Shown piece after piece: positions 25,887-37,580 of a stretch of 64,000 nt of DNA. The first letter of the stretch is position 1. The number at the start of each line of letters is the position of its first letter. The translations under genes and the position numbers were made by a program. The stretch spans positions 13,764,001-13,828,000 of the forward strand of contig NC_003283.11 in the NCBI RefSeq assembly GCF_000002985.6. Direction: 5' to 3'. A model generated the notes under the pieces. That model was not told where the DNA came from, did not search any database, and saw nothing but the letters and a program-made list of their open reading frames with translations. This stretch comes from Caenorhabditis elegans. Lineage: Eukaryota > Nematoda > Chromadorea > Rhabditida > Rhabditidae.

Positions 25887-28800
25887 ATGGACAATAATCA
25901 GAGGTCGGTGCCGAGTTCGCCGGCACCAGGTCACGGGTCTTCTGGATATTTTTCTCAACAGGTATATCCATCGTTCATATTTTATTCCGGTCTGATCAGT
26001 TTAATTGAACTGTAAACTATGAATTAATAGTTTAACCTTCTCAAACAATTGAATCTCAGGAAAGTACCCATCACGATGAGCGAACAACACCTCCAACAGC
26101 TTTTCATTTTCCGGCATCACATCAAGGACAGCCGGCACCTGTAATGGGCCAACCACCTGGTTTGTCACTTTCTTTTCATCGGTTCATTGAGCTAATGCAA
26201 GCACCCAAGAGCCATATTCGAGATAAATACGACACAAATATTTCGTAATTCACGTGACCCACACCTAGTTCCGGTGGCTCGTATTTCAAAAGCTTATTTA
26301 TTCCGATCTCGTAAACTGCCAGTCAACAAAATTTCGTGTAAAAAAATTTTGATTTTCATTGAAACCAATGAACCTGAAAATGTTCGTTAATTTCACGCTC
26401 GATTACTCTTATTCTTCGTTAACTTTTCTCGATTCTTTAATACAATTCCTTCCACAAATTCTCCCAAGATATCCATCTAGCTCAACAGAATTGAAAATGA
26501 GCCAGAAAACGGGCAATATGGAGCTCACGAAGAATCCTCCTAAGAAATTGGCTCTCATTAGAAATGCATTGGTTTTCTCTTGTCGAACTGTGCACAAAGG
26601 ACAAGACATCATTCTTATTTGACCCCTTCTATGTCACAATGCTTCCATCTTTGTCAATTACTGATCGATGGTTGTGAAGAGAAAAAGTCACATATACAGA
26701 AACAGACACAAAAAACCGGTTTCACAAAGAAATAGAGACCGACACACACACAAAATTTGACGATTTATGGCTGAACATGAGACATAGTGTGCCATTAAAA
26801 ACAATCATTACTTTTTATTAACATCACTTCAATTTTTTGTCCTTCTGTGAAACTTTACGCGCGCGAAAAACGTGTCTTTTTGAATATATATCTCATTTAT
26901 ATCTGTGAGGTTTGACCTAATCATAAACCAATTTGATTGCCTATATAAACTTGTGTTGATTGTGTATTGAGTGAAAAGCTACATCAGTTGTATCTATAAT
27001 TTTTGAAACTTTTCAGGCTACCCAATGCAGGCGCATGTTCTTGTCGATCCGGTCACAGGACAACATTACATTGTTCCACAGTACTACCCACCTCCAATGT
27101 ATCCATATCCATCAGCACCACCTCCACATCCAAATGCTCCAATGTATTATCCATATGGTCATCATGCACCATCTCATGCTCCGATGCCTTCACAGAAAAT
27201 TCTACCGCCGCCTACTACTTCGGCTCCGAGTAATTCTGGCAACAATTCTAGTGAGTTTTTAAGATTTTTTAAATTACAAAAAACTGCTTTGAGATGAGCT
27301 GAATCAGGGCTGAATTTTAAAAAAAGTTTCGAAAATGAAACAATTAAAAAAATAAAAAAAGTTTAATAATTTATCCGTACTTGTGCGTTAGTTTTCGAGT
27401 GTTTTTTTTTCGGAAAAAAAGTACAAAATTGAAAAAAATTAATGAGATTTTTCCTTTTTTCATGTTTTTGGCGAAAATTTTAATTTTTTTGTTTTTTTTT
27501 TGAAAAAATGTGAAAAAAAGGAACGAAAAAAGCGAGAAAATTGTGTTAAATTTTTATTAAAACATTATTCAAAACAATTATTAAAAGAACATTCTAGAAA
27601 GTAACGTTTCAAGCTTTAAAAAAAATAGTTGTTTCCTATTTTCGTTACCGGACATAAAAATGAAAATTAAATTTTTAAAAAAGAAGAAAGCAATTATTTT
27701 CCGGACTCAGGCGGCAGAAAACAAAAGTTTTCGTTTTTTTCCCCGAAAAAAAAATCTAAAACTAAACTTTTCGCCAAAAACACGAAAAACTAGAAATTTT
27801 CAGCTCTGATGCTAATATTAAATAATTTTCAGTTAACTATATGGGAGTTCAAATGTACAATAATCCAGTTCAAAGTCACGAGGAAAAAGAAGGTTCAGAA
27901 GATGCAATGTCAACAACTTCAAATATATCCAGAAGTTCTTTAACACTTATGCAAAATCAGAAAGTACCACCCACGCAACATCAACAACAATTTGGACGAG
28001 AGAATAGTCGAGAATACATGTATTTACATCGATCCCCAACTACAAATCCTGCTCCACCATCACCCTTAATGCGTCCCAAGCTGTTTCATCAACGATTAGA
28101 AACTGTTACCGATTCACGTGGCGGAACACAATCGGATTTCGAAGGAAAAACGCCAACGATGCGACAGAAATCAGTTGATCATCAACCATCATCGGCGTCA
28201 GATCATGAATCTGGAAAACGATTCTCGAGAACATCGTTCGGAACGCCAGCAGCAGCTGCTTCAATTGAAGAAATTGTGAAAAGTTAGTTTTTATTCCAAA
28301 AAATAAAAAAAGAAAAATATAAATTCAAAAATATAGCTTTTTTTTTCAAAAAAAAGCACAAAAGTTTTGTTGTTAAAACTTTATTAATTTTTCACTCTTA
28401 TACAAAAAATTAATTCTCTACATGAAAGGAAATTGGCCATAATGTCTGAATGTAACTGTAGTTTTTAAAAATCGGAAAATCGAAAAACGAAACATTTCGA
28501 TTTGACTTTTTATCTAATTTTGTTTATATTGATGAGAAGAAACATAACAATTTATTTTAAAAAAACAATGACCAAATTTTAAGCTAATTTTTTAAAAATC
28601 GAATTTTTGTTTCGAAATATCTGAAAATCGGAAAAAAAAAGAACAGCCATTTTTTGAAAAATTCTGTTTCTATTTTCTGTCATTTGAAGAAAAATACTTT
28701 TTTTTCACTCTTTAAGATAAATTTGAATTTTCAGCTGTCAACCCACCTGCAAAATCAGTCCGAATGGAAATTAATTTTGCCGATGTATTGTCAATGCCAA

Positions 28801-31800
28801 GTGAACCCAAACGTAAGATTTTTTATCCAATTTATAATAAAAATTATAAATTTTCTAGCAGCAAAGAAGTCCAATGCAACAGCATTCACGGTAAATTTGG
28901 GAGAGGAGAAAGAAGTATCTTTACAGGAAGCCGCACGGACTCTAGCTGAGGTACTCAGAAAATTTAACTGTTTTGGAATTATTAAAACTTTCAGAATCGT
29001 CGTAAAGTAAAGCTTGCAAAAAGTGCATCTCATGACCGCACCCCTTCAACCCCGGATGCCATTGCAGCGAGTAAAACCAACAAAAATTACTTGCTTGAAA
29101 GATTGTTGACTGGAAAAACTGCAATTGATAATAGCAATGAAGAAGAATACGTAGAAGGAGAAATAGTAGAGACACCAGAAGAACAATTTGATGCTCGATC
29201 GGAGGCTCTCACTTTTGTTATTGGTGCGTTTGAATGATTTGAAAATTTGAAAACATTGCGAAATATCTAAAAAACCGACCATAAATTGTTGAATATCACA
29301 TGAAAAACGAAACGATGCAATAAAAATCCAATAGAAATTATCTAAATTTCCATTGTTTTCGAAGAGTTGTTTGTTTGATGTTTCCTCACACAAAATATAT
29401 ATTCAAAATAGAAATTTGATTGTCTGAGAATTATTTTATTTTCCAGACACATCAAAACGAAACAACGGTGGTGGTTATGGAGGACAAGCACGTTTTCAAC
29501 AGCAACGAGTTGTACAGTACTCAGATGATGATGATTCTGATAGTGATAGCGAGTAAGTTACGGAATTAAATTTTTTTTAAATTATTAAATAATTGTTACG
29601 GAGAAAAATTAAATTGGAAAATTATGTTATTTCCTGAAAAATAAAAAAGAAAAGAAAAAATCACACTTTGAATTTTCGAAAAATTATTTTAAATTAGTCA
29701 GAGATGGTCTAAAAAAATGGTCGTGATTTTATGTGATTTTTTAACTGAAAATATACGGTATTTTGGAACCGAAAACTTTGTTTTAAAATTTAATTGTGAA
29801 CTGAAATATATTGTTTTGAGATATTGTTTTAACGAATTTTCAAGAAGTTTCAACTTGGCAAAAAAAAAGAAAAATCATTCAAAAAATTTTTTATTAATTG
29901 TTTTTACGGATATATTCGGTCATTTTATGACCCATTTTCATAACTCCATTAATAACTCCATATTAAGATTAATTAAATTTATTTTAAAATTTCCAGATTT
30001 ATGGATCAGTATGCCAATTCTCAATCGCCAAGACCCTCTCAACCACTTCAAACAATTGCACCACCACCATCACAATCATCTAATATTCCACCACCGTCTC
30101 TCCCTTCTCCCCGTCCTTCCGCCCTTCCAGCTCCTGGATTTTCTCGCCAAATTTCATCGGCAACTACACTGACGGCCCAAGCTCCTCCTCCTCAAGCACT
30201 GACGTCTCCACGAACTCCATCGACCTCCGCCTCTCCACGAACATCATCTCGATTCGATCGATCTGGTGGTGGAGGTTCTGACTTTTTGCAAGAACTCGCA
30301 AAATTGAGAATGATGGCCGGGCTTCCGGCTGCTGGTCCAACTGGAAGTGAAGCTGAACAGAAGGCAATGATGATGGCTCAACAACGACCAACGACGACGT
30401 TCAGAAGAAGTGAAGTAAGCTCATCCGCACGAGCTCCAACAGTTTCTTCGTCGCAAAAAATGGTTGGACTTGGAGAAAGAGGAGGATCAAGAGCATCGTT
30501 TACTGGGAAATCGAAGGAGACTAATACTACACCAACACCAACGTAAGTATCTGGAAATTATTGAAAAAATATAAAATTGTTTTAAAAATTATATTAAAAT
30601 CCAAGTGGAAGAATTCCAAAAATCGTGTTTTAGATGTTGCACAAATTTCTCGATGAATTTTTTATTACCAAAATCAGGGTGGTTGCAAAAAAATTTATTT
30701 TTTTCATAATGCTAACTATCTAAAAAAAAAACATTTTTGAAAAAAATGTGTTTTTTTTCGGTCCGAAAAAACCAAAAAATCTATTGCCAACAACACAAAA
30801 AAAACGGCAGCTCTGTCAAAAATGCGAAATTTTGCATCAAAAAAGGTACCCGGTCTCGAATAACCGTTTTTTTAAATTAAAAATAGTGTGATCTTTTCGG
30901 AAGTATTGTAGCGAAATTTCACTTCCTTGATATATTTGTCAGTTTTAAATTTTGATTATTTTTCTTCTTCCAGACGTCGAAGCGAGAATCGTAGATCCCT
31001 GACCGGAAACTCATCTCCACAACTTTCAAATCTCAATCGTCCTCCATTCAAACCTGGAACACAACGTGGAATTATGATAGGACAAAGTGAGCAACAAAGG
31101 GAACAAGAGATGACTGCATGGCTTAGACGAAAAGATTATAATCCGATGAAGGCTGCGGCAGCTGCAAAAAAGCCTGAAATGACAAGGTAAATTTCCAATG
31201 TTTAATTCCCATCTTTACACCATCATTATTATAGAGAACAACAATTCACATCTCGTCGTTCAATGACTTTCCATAATACAAATGAAGCACAATCACCATT
31301 TGGAAGAGGACCTTCTGGAATATTACCATCTCGACCAGCTCCACGTAATAGATCTCAAGAGCCACGAGATATTAACAATGAAAAGTATCGATCAGTACAA
31401 AAAGATCAACGATTGAAGCGTACAGTTGATATGCTATCTCAAAAATGCAAGAAGAGCATAGAGCTTATTAGAATTCAAAACAAAGGATGTTTATCAGTTT
31501 CTGTAGAAGATCTTTTATCTGCAGCTGCTGAAGAACCTCGACTCAATGAGACACTCGATGATCAGCTCGACAGATTGTCGGATGCTTTCGATGCAGTACA
31601 AAGGTATTTTCAATCAAATTACTTGAATTGTTCAAAATAATAATTTTCCAGATATTTGGAGCAATATTCGCTTGACGGATACAACTCACCAACTTCAGAA
31701 GATCGATATTTTGACGATGATGTTCTAGATTCAAAATCGACATTTTCTGGTGTGAGGTAAGATTTTAAGATTTTTTCTAAAATAATTTTCAAAGCGTCAT

Positions 31801-31919
31801 TTTTTAAATATCACTATAGATTAATATGTTATTTTTCCAGCACTCATCAAGAACGAAGCAATGTGCCATCAACGGAGTCGTTGACCAGTTCCTACCGAAA
31901 GAAAATTCTTGATTCTTAA
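25887..31919 (+). CDS. Large Ser/Pro/Gln-rich protein of unknown function
   Basis: Thirteen exons (25887-25961, 26060-26159, 27017-27250, 27833-28282, 28735-28812, 28859-28950, 28995-29223, 29447-29552, 29997-30542, 30974-31186, 31235-31603, 31652-31756, 31841-31919) give 891 residues with all phases closing. I do not recognise the family. The N-terminal 110 residues are rich in Pro, Tyr and His (YYPPPMYPYPSAPPPHPNAP). An acidic Ser/Asp cluster (YSDDDDSDSDSE) lies near residue 450. A Ser/Thr/Pro-rich tract (about 455-640) follows. A possibly folded C-terminal region contains REQEMTAWLRRKDYNPMKAA, a basic stretch and a helical segment (SVEDLLSAAAEEPRLNETL). No signal peptide or membrane span is seen. 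Composition suggests a largely disordered scaffold or regulator with many phosphosites. Exon 2-3 and 3-4 introns are long and could hold isoform starts. Confidence 0.85.
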
Positions 31920-32640
31920 TTGGACATTACGCATTTTAATAGGCTATTTACTGCATTGTTACATTTCAATTCAAATCCCCTCCTTTTCCTCACAAATTAT
32001 AAGTCCTTCTCACCTGTAATAATTTCGAGTCAATTCGCTTTCACGTTTAGCCTTCAATTTTTCTCGCAACTAAATCAAATCTATGTCTTATTTCCCGGAG
32101 TTTCTTCATTTTCCTTTTTAATTTTGTATTTATCACTTTCATTTTCCTAAATTGTCTTCATTCACGGCTCACTACTGGCACTTCTTTACATGGACCAATA
32201 ACTGAAACTGATATGATAAATTTGTGATAGGAACCTCTTTAGTTCAAAAAATCCCCAATTCGAGACACAATGTTGCTCAAAAGAGCTGAGATGAAAACTC
32301 TTCCGGGACTCCACCTCTCTCTCTCTTTTCATCCGAAAATGACCCGCCTAATGAGTTGGTGGGTCCCCGGGGATAACATGCCCCTCTACTTCTTCTTTCT
32401 TACCTTCTTCGATGGATCTCAATTTGAGTTGCTCTCCCATATATAGTAGTAGTTGTAGTCAGTGAGTAGATCCACCACTCATCATCTCTCGTCACCTATT
32501 CTCTCTGTCTGTCTTTTCTTCTGTGTGTGTGTGTACTTTGTTATATTCTCCTATTCTGTTCTTCTGATCCTTACTGATCACCACGTCACAACACGAAAAT
32601 CGCCACGTCACGAGCAAATCACGTGAGCCCACGTGATAAC
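31920..32640. other. Intergenic region upstream of the K2P channel
   Basis: About 0.7 kb. It holds pyrimidine-rich runs (CTCTCTCTCTTTT near 32.32 kb, TGTGTGTGTGT near 32.52 kb) and, between 32.57 and 32.64 kb, several E-box-like hexamers (CACGTG, ACATGTG) in CACGTCA-type surroundings. These may be promoter elements, but no function can be shown from sequence. Confidence 0.5.
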
Positions 32641-35600
32641 ATGTGCGGCGGAGCACTGTTAAGCTCGGGGCTATGCCGATTTTCCGAGCTCACACCCGGG
32701 CAGTTTGGGTTGACCAAACAATTGGTAGGTTGAAGGATACAAGACGTTTTGACGTTGGAAGCTTCAGCCCTTCTCAGTTGAAGACTTTTTGAAAATTATT
32801 GGGCTTTCAGTTAACAAAAAGCTTCTTCTAGTTTAAAATCGAGTCTAAAACATTTCGAAACTGAGGTATTTGAGCAATTACAGTACTTACTTTTTATTTT
32901 GAAAGTTCTCTTCGATTTACTTTTAAGGAAATCCCTATTATAGATAAAAAATACAATAGGATTTTTTAACGAAATTTTTTACTTTGATCTACCATGGTGA
33001 GCTGAAAATAGAGGAGTCCATTTTGCCAGGTAGACCAAAAATAAATATTTTGAAAATTTTGCGATTGTGTTTTTCCGAAAACAGTTCCGAATAAGCTTTT
33101 TTCAATTTAAAATAAACGAAAAACCCAGTGAAGATAAAATGGAAATTTAACTGATAATATAACTACATTACTACCTCAAAAGCACACCATTTTTCCCATA
33201 AGAAATCGATTGTGCCAACCCTGAGATTGCATTTTTTGTGACCAAGTAGGAAATCACACAAAAAAGTTTAAAAATTCTCTCATAAAATCTCAGCCACCAT
33301 GTTCGTTTTGAGACTTCTTTGTACAAACGAAGTGTTGGACAAATTTCAGAATATTTTGATCCAACTTCTGAAATTTTCCGAAACCAAAGAGAAAAGTGGA
33401 AATTGGCGTTGACCTCTGAAAATGGCGGTAAAATTAGCAACTGCAACTGATTGGCATCACACTACAACTCTAAAAATTGCAGGTGTTCCGTCTTGCTCTT
33501 CCACACATAACACTTTTAGTTGTTTCAATATTATATGCAGTATTTGGTGGTTGGATGTTAACACTTATCAAATATAGTCAACAAACTACACATCAAGCTA
33601 TCATGTTTGATCAGTTAGTTACAAGAATATCTTCTACTATTTCATACATCTTGTTACAGAACACGACAAAATTTTGCAAAACGGCTCGCATTAATAGGGA
33701 ATAAAGAAGAATTTGAAAGCATTGTTGACGAATTGGTTGAAAAAACTTATGATTTTTATACAATGGAAGATGGACATCGATGGCAGGAAGCTGCAGTGAG
33801 AATCAGATTTGAGAATGTTTTAGACTTTAAACTAATTTGCAGTTTAACGCGAATCCACTCACAAACTTCACATCAAACCTGTTCTTTGCTGCAACTACCT
33901 TGACTTCAATAGGTAAATTGCACATTTTAACCGACATAATCGAGTAGCTTGATTCATTAATTGGATTCTGAAAAGTTCTGTTTCTAAAAATCAATGTTTC
34001 TCTTTTCATACCTTTCCGTTGAACTTATTAATCTTACCTTCTTCAACACCAACATACGGTTCTGGCCAAAAAAATTATTTTTGGCTTTTTTCAATGAGAA
34101 GACTGTTGAAAAGAAAAACTCTACAAGCCTTTTTGAATATACAAACTAAACAATTTTCTAGAAATTTGACTTACTGTCAACTCTTTAAAAGTTTGTCAAA
34201 AAATTACTCACGATATGTCGGTCCATAATTGTGGTAAAACATTTGAGCATATTGAAGATGTTTTGCCAATAATGTAATTTTTGAGAATCCAAAAAGAATA
34301 TATTTCTAGAAAGCTTTGTAATTTACAATCTAGGAAAATCATCTACGTATTCAATTTTAATTTTTTCAGGATATGGAATCGATGCTCCAGAATCCCTTAT
34401 TGGACGTGTATTTTGTTTGGTTTACCTCTTTTTTGGAATCCCTCTTTACCTCATTACAATCGCTGATATGGCAAAATTTTGCACGGAACTGATGAATCGT
34501 ACTTATACTGAAATAATCAAGTACAAATATCGAGTGAAACGGCGTTACAAGCGTTGGAAATCTGGACGAATTCGGAGGTTTTTTGTCTTGATTTTATAAT
34601 TTTATTATCAAACATCTTCTAAATATTTTTGCAGAGAATCAATGAAAGTTGGCCAAGTCATTATTGCTGGTGGCGAGGATGAAGTTGCAGAATTCCTATG
34701 GACTCACTTGGAACATGCACAATTTGTTGAAGTTCCATTTTTATTAGTTATTGGAATTTTGTTACTTTATATCGGACTAAGTTCTTGGATTATTTCATGG
34801 GTTGAAAATTGGAATATGATGGATGGATTTTATTTTGTGATGATGAGTGTGCTGACGATTGGATTTGGAGGTATTAATAATGAAATTGATATGAAGCAAT
34901 ATTCCTATTTAATTCACAGATTTGGTTCCTCGAAATGAAATCTTCGCAGTTCCAATTCTCTTCATAATTCTTGCTGGACTAGTTTTGACAACGACATGTA
35001 TAGATGTAGTTGGTGCATATTATATCGATAGACTTCACTTCTTCGGGAGAAGACTTGATGATGTAATACTTATTTTGTAGAATATACTAAAGAAATTTCA
35101 ACTTTCAGGATCCATTATCCTGGTTGAAAGAGGTCCAGCAACGAAGGATAGAAGCAATGAAAAAAGAGGCAATGAGAAAGTTGTTTGAAACTGTAACAGC
35201 GCTTCATCACATTCGGTTGACTGGTAGGACCTTTAAAAAATATTGAGCGTGTTTTAAATTTTTTCTGAAAAATTTGGGAATTGTTGGAATAAGAACGTGA
35301 AATCAATAAAAACATTTAAGTCTCAATTTTTCTCCCTGTTTAAACAAACTTCTTAGCATCTAAAAATATCAATTTTCAGCATTCAAACAACTTACTCAAA
35401 ACTACGATGAACATCTTAGAGGAAAAGCTCCTGATCCACCGAGACATCTTATTGCATCTCATGCCACGGCTGATTCAGTTATGCTCCGATGGAGTGCTCC
35501 AATTTATGTCGATGAGGGAAAACGTTATTGGTACACTATCACTTACAAACCACGAACACCTCAAAGACGGAATAATGTGGTTGCTGTTGATTTTATCAAT

Positions 35601-36549
35601 AAGGATCGATATTTGGTTACTGGTTTGAAGTCTTTCACGTTGTACGAGTTCAGTGTTTACGTAACCACACGATACGGACAAAGTGTGCCTATCAAAGTAC
35701 AAGAATATACAGGTAACACAAAGAAAACTAATTTGATATAAATCATAAAACTCCAGAACCCTGCACAGTTCCGCAATCAGTTCGAATAGATGCGATATCC
35801 GATGAAACGGCGACAATTTCATGGAGAGCTCCAAAAATGAATAATGGTCCAGAGTCCTACGTGATTCAGTTTGTACAAGAGCCTGCACCCCAGTTTGTTT
35901 ACTGGTGCAAGTACAAAGTTGGATCATCTACGAGATTCACTTTGACAGACTTACATGCAGATACGAGGTAATCGTGAAGCTGAAACAAAATAATCTTTTT
36001 TTTTGGTAAAATTTTTTTTTAACCTAAGTAGCCTATATGTTGACACAGTTGACAGTATTGGCAAATTTTAACAACATGGAAAATCAGTTCTCAGACGGTG
36101 AACAGCTTGCTTCTGTTTAAAAAAATCCGGATTCTAATGTTCTAATAATTTTGAGCAAATGGCCAGAATAAGTTGAAAATGATGCTATAAATTTATCGAG
36201 TTGGCAAAAAAAAAGACCTGGTTTTAGAGGAACCTATTTAACCGAGCTTCTAGATGTTTCAGACACCTGTACATTTTTTAAAAATTCAAACAGAAATGAG
36301 CAACATTAAAAGTAAAAGAGAAAATGATTGAACATCTGAATTCATAAAAACCCAATATTTTTTAATTCCAGGTACATCATCTGCGTAACTGCCGAGCACA
36401 ACCATGGTCTGGCGGCCATGTCAAAATCAATGAGATTCCGAACGAAAAAGTGGTGGGGTGATGAAGATAGCACCTGCTTGAGGATTCCTGGAACGAGTCA
36501 TCGATTATCGATAGCATCTGCAATTAGTACATTGACTGCTTTAAGGTGA
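32641..36549 (+). CDS. Two-pore-domain (TWK) potassium channel with two C-terminal FN3 domains
   Basis: Exons 32641-32724 (tentative first exon), 33483-33613, 33660-33795, 33843-33912, 34370-34577, 34635-34870, 34920-35062, 35109-35223, 35380-35712, 35757-35967 and 36372-36549 give 614 residues. The channel core is complete: M1 ([21 protein letters not shown]), pore 1 ([11 protein letters not shown]), M2 ([20 protein letters not shown]), M3 ([19 protein letters not shown]), pore 2 ([14 protein letters not shown]) and M4 ([23 protein letters not shown]). Selectivity filters TSIGYG and TIGFGD are intact. After M4 come a basic coiled region and two fibronectin type III repeats (about residues 389-485 and 486-580). 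These are marked by [20 protein letters not shown] with [13 protein letters not shown], and [20 protein letters not shown] with [13 protein letters not shown]. This tail is cytoplasmic in K2P topology. The symbol within the twk family is not known to me. Confidence 0.88.
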
Positions 36550-37580
36550 CCTCAATATTTATATACTTCCATAGCCATGTTGACTTTTTATCGGGAAATT
36601 GAGCAGCCAGTTTTGAGAGGAATGGTTTTCTAAATTTCGAATAACGTTTTACTGAAAATATGTGCAAAGCTAGGTATAAAAATTGTAAGCATCATTTGGT
36701 AAGTTGGGAATTATTTTCTAGACTCTGTTTCTAGAGTTCTACTAATTTGTATAACTTGCAAAGAACATTTCCGTCTAGAAATTACAGATTAAAAATCCTT
36801 TATAGTTATTTTTAAAAATTCTCTCAGAACTGGCTCGAATTTCATCCCATTCCCATTTCACACTATAAACTGCCACAATGTCTCCAATTTTTCAAATAAT
36901 TTTCGGGCAACTCATTTCGTTTTCTTTCTTAAAAAATGACTCTCATTGTGTTGTTTGCGGGTTTCTAGATTATATACTTGCATGAATATATTTATTGTAT
37001 TTGAAATGATGAATTATAAAAATATGAAAGTGATTTTCGCGTGTATCATCATGTTTTATGAACAAGGAAATGACTAGGAAATATATAATTTATGACATTG
37101 AAAAAAGAAACAATGAATATATTAAAGAATAAGATGCGAATATTGCATACATAGAACCTATTTTTATTACCATTTTTGAGTTTGTTTGCGCAGAAAATTT
37201 TAATTTTTAATTGAGCAAATTGAGCAATGATTAGGATGACCCTAACAGTACCAAGGTTGAGAGAAGAACGGAGAACGAAAGATTTTGCGGGATTTTAACA
37301 GTCAAATTGATTTTGCGATGGTTTTTTAATGAGAAAAATTGACAAATGGATTTTTTTTGTTGCAGACAGTTTGAGAGATATACGCAGTTTTCAGTGAGAA
37401 ACGAAAAGGCACTTCGGTGGTACTACTGAAATTAAAAATATGAATTATGAATGGAGATATCGGGGAGTTTTTCTCGCAGGGCGAAAAATAAAACAAGAGA
37501 GATAAAAACTGAATTTGGTCACTACGAATCGACAAAAATGATTAGATTTTGGATGGAGAGAGCGGGATGAATGAAGAAAG
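36550..37580. other. Convergent intergenic region
   Basis: About 1 kb between the 3' ends of the K2P channel gene and swan-2. It is AT-rich and no open frame or repeat worth naming is visible. Confidence 0.5.
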
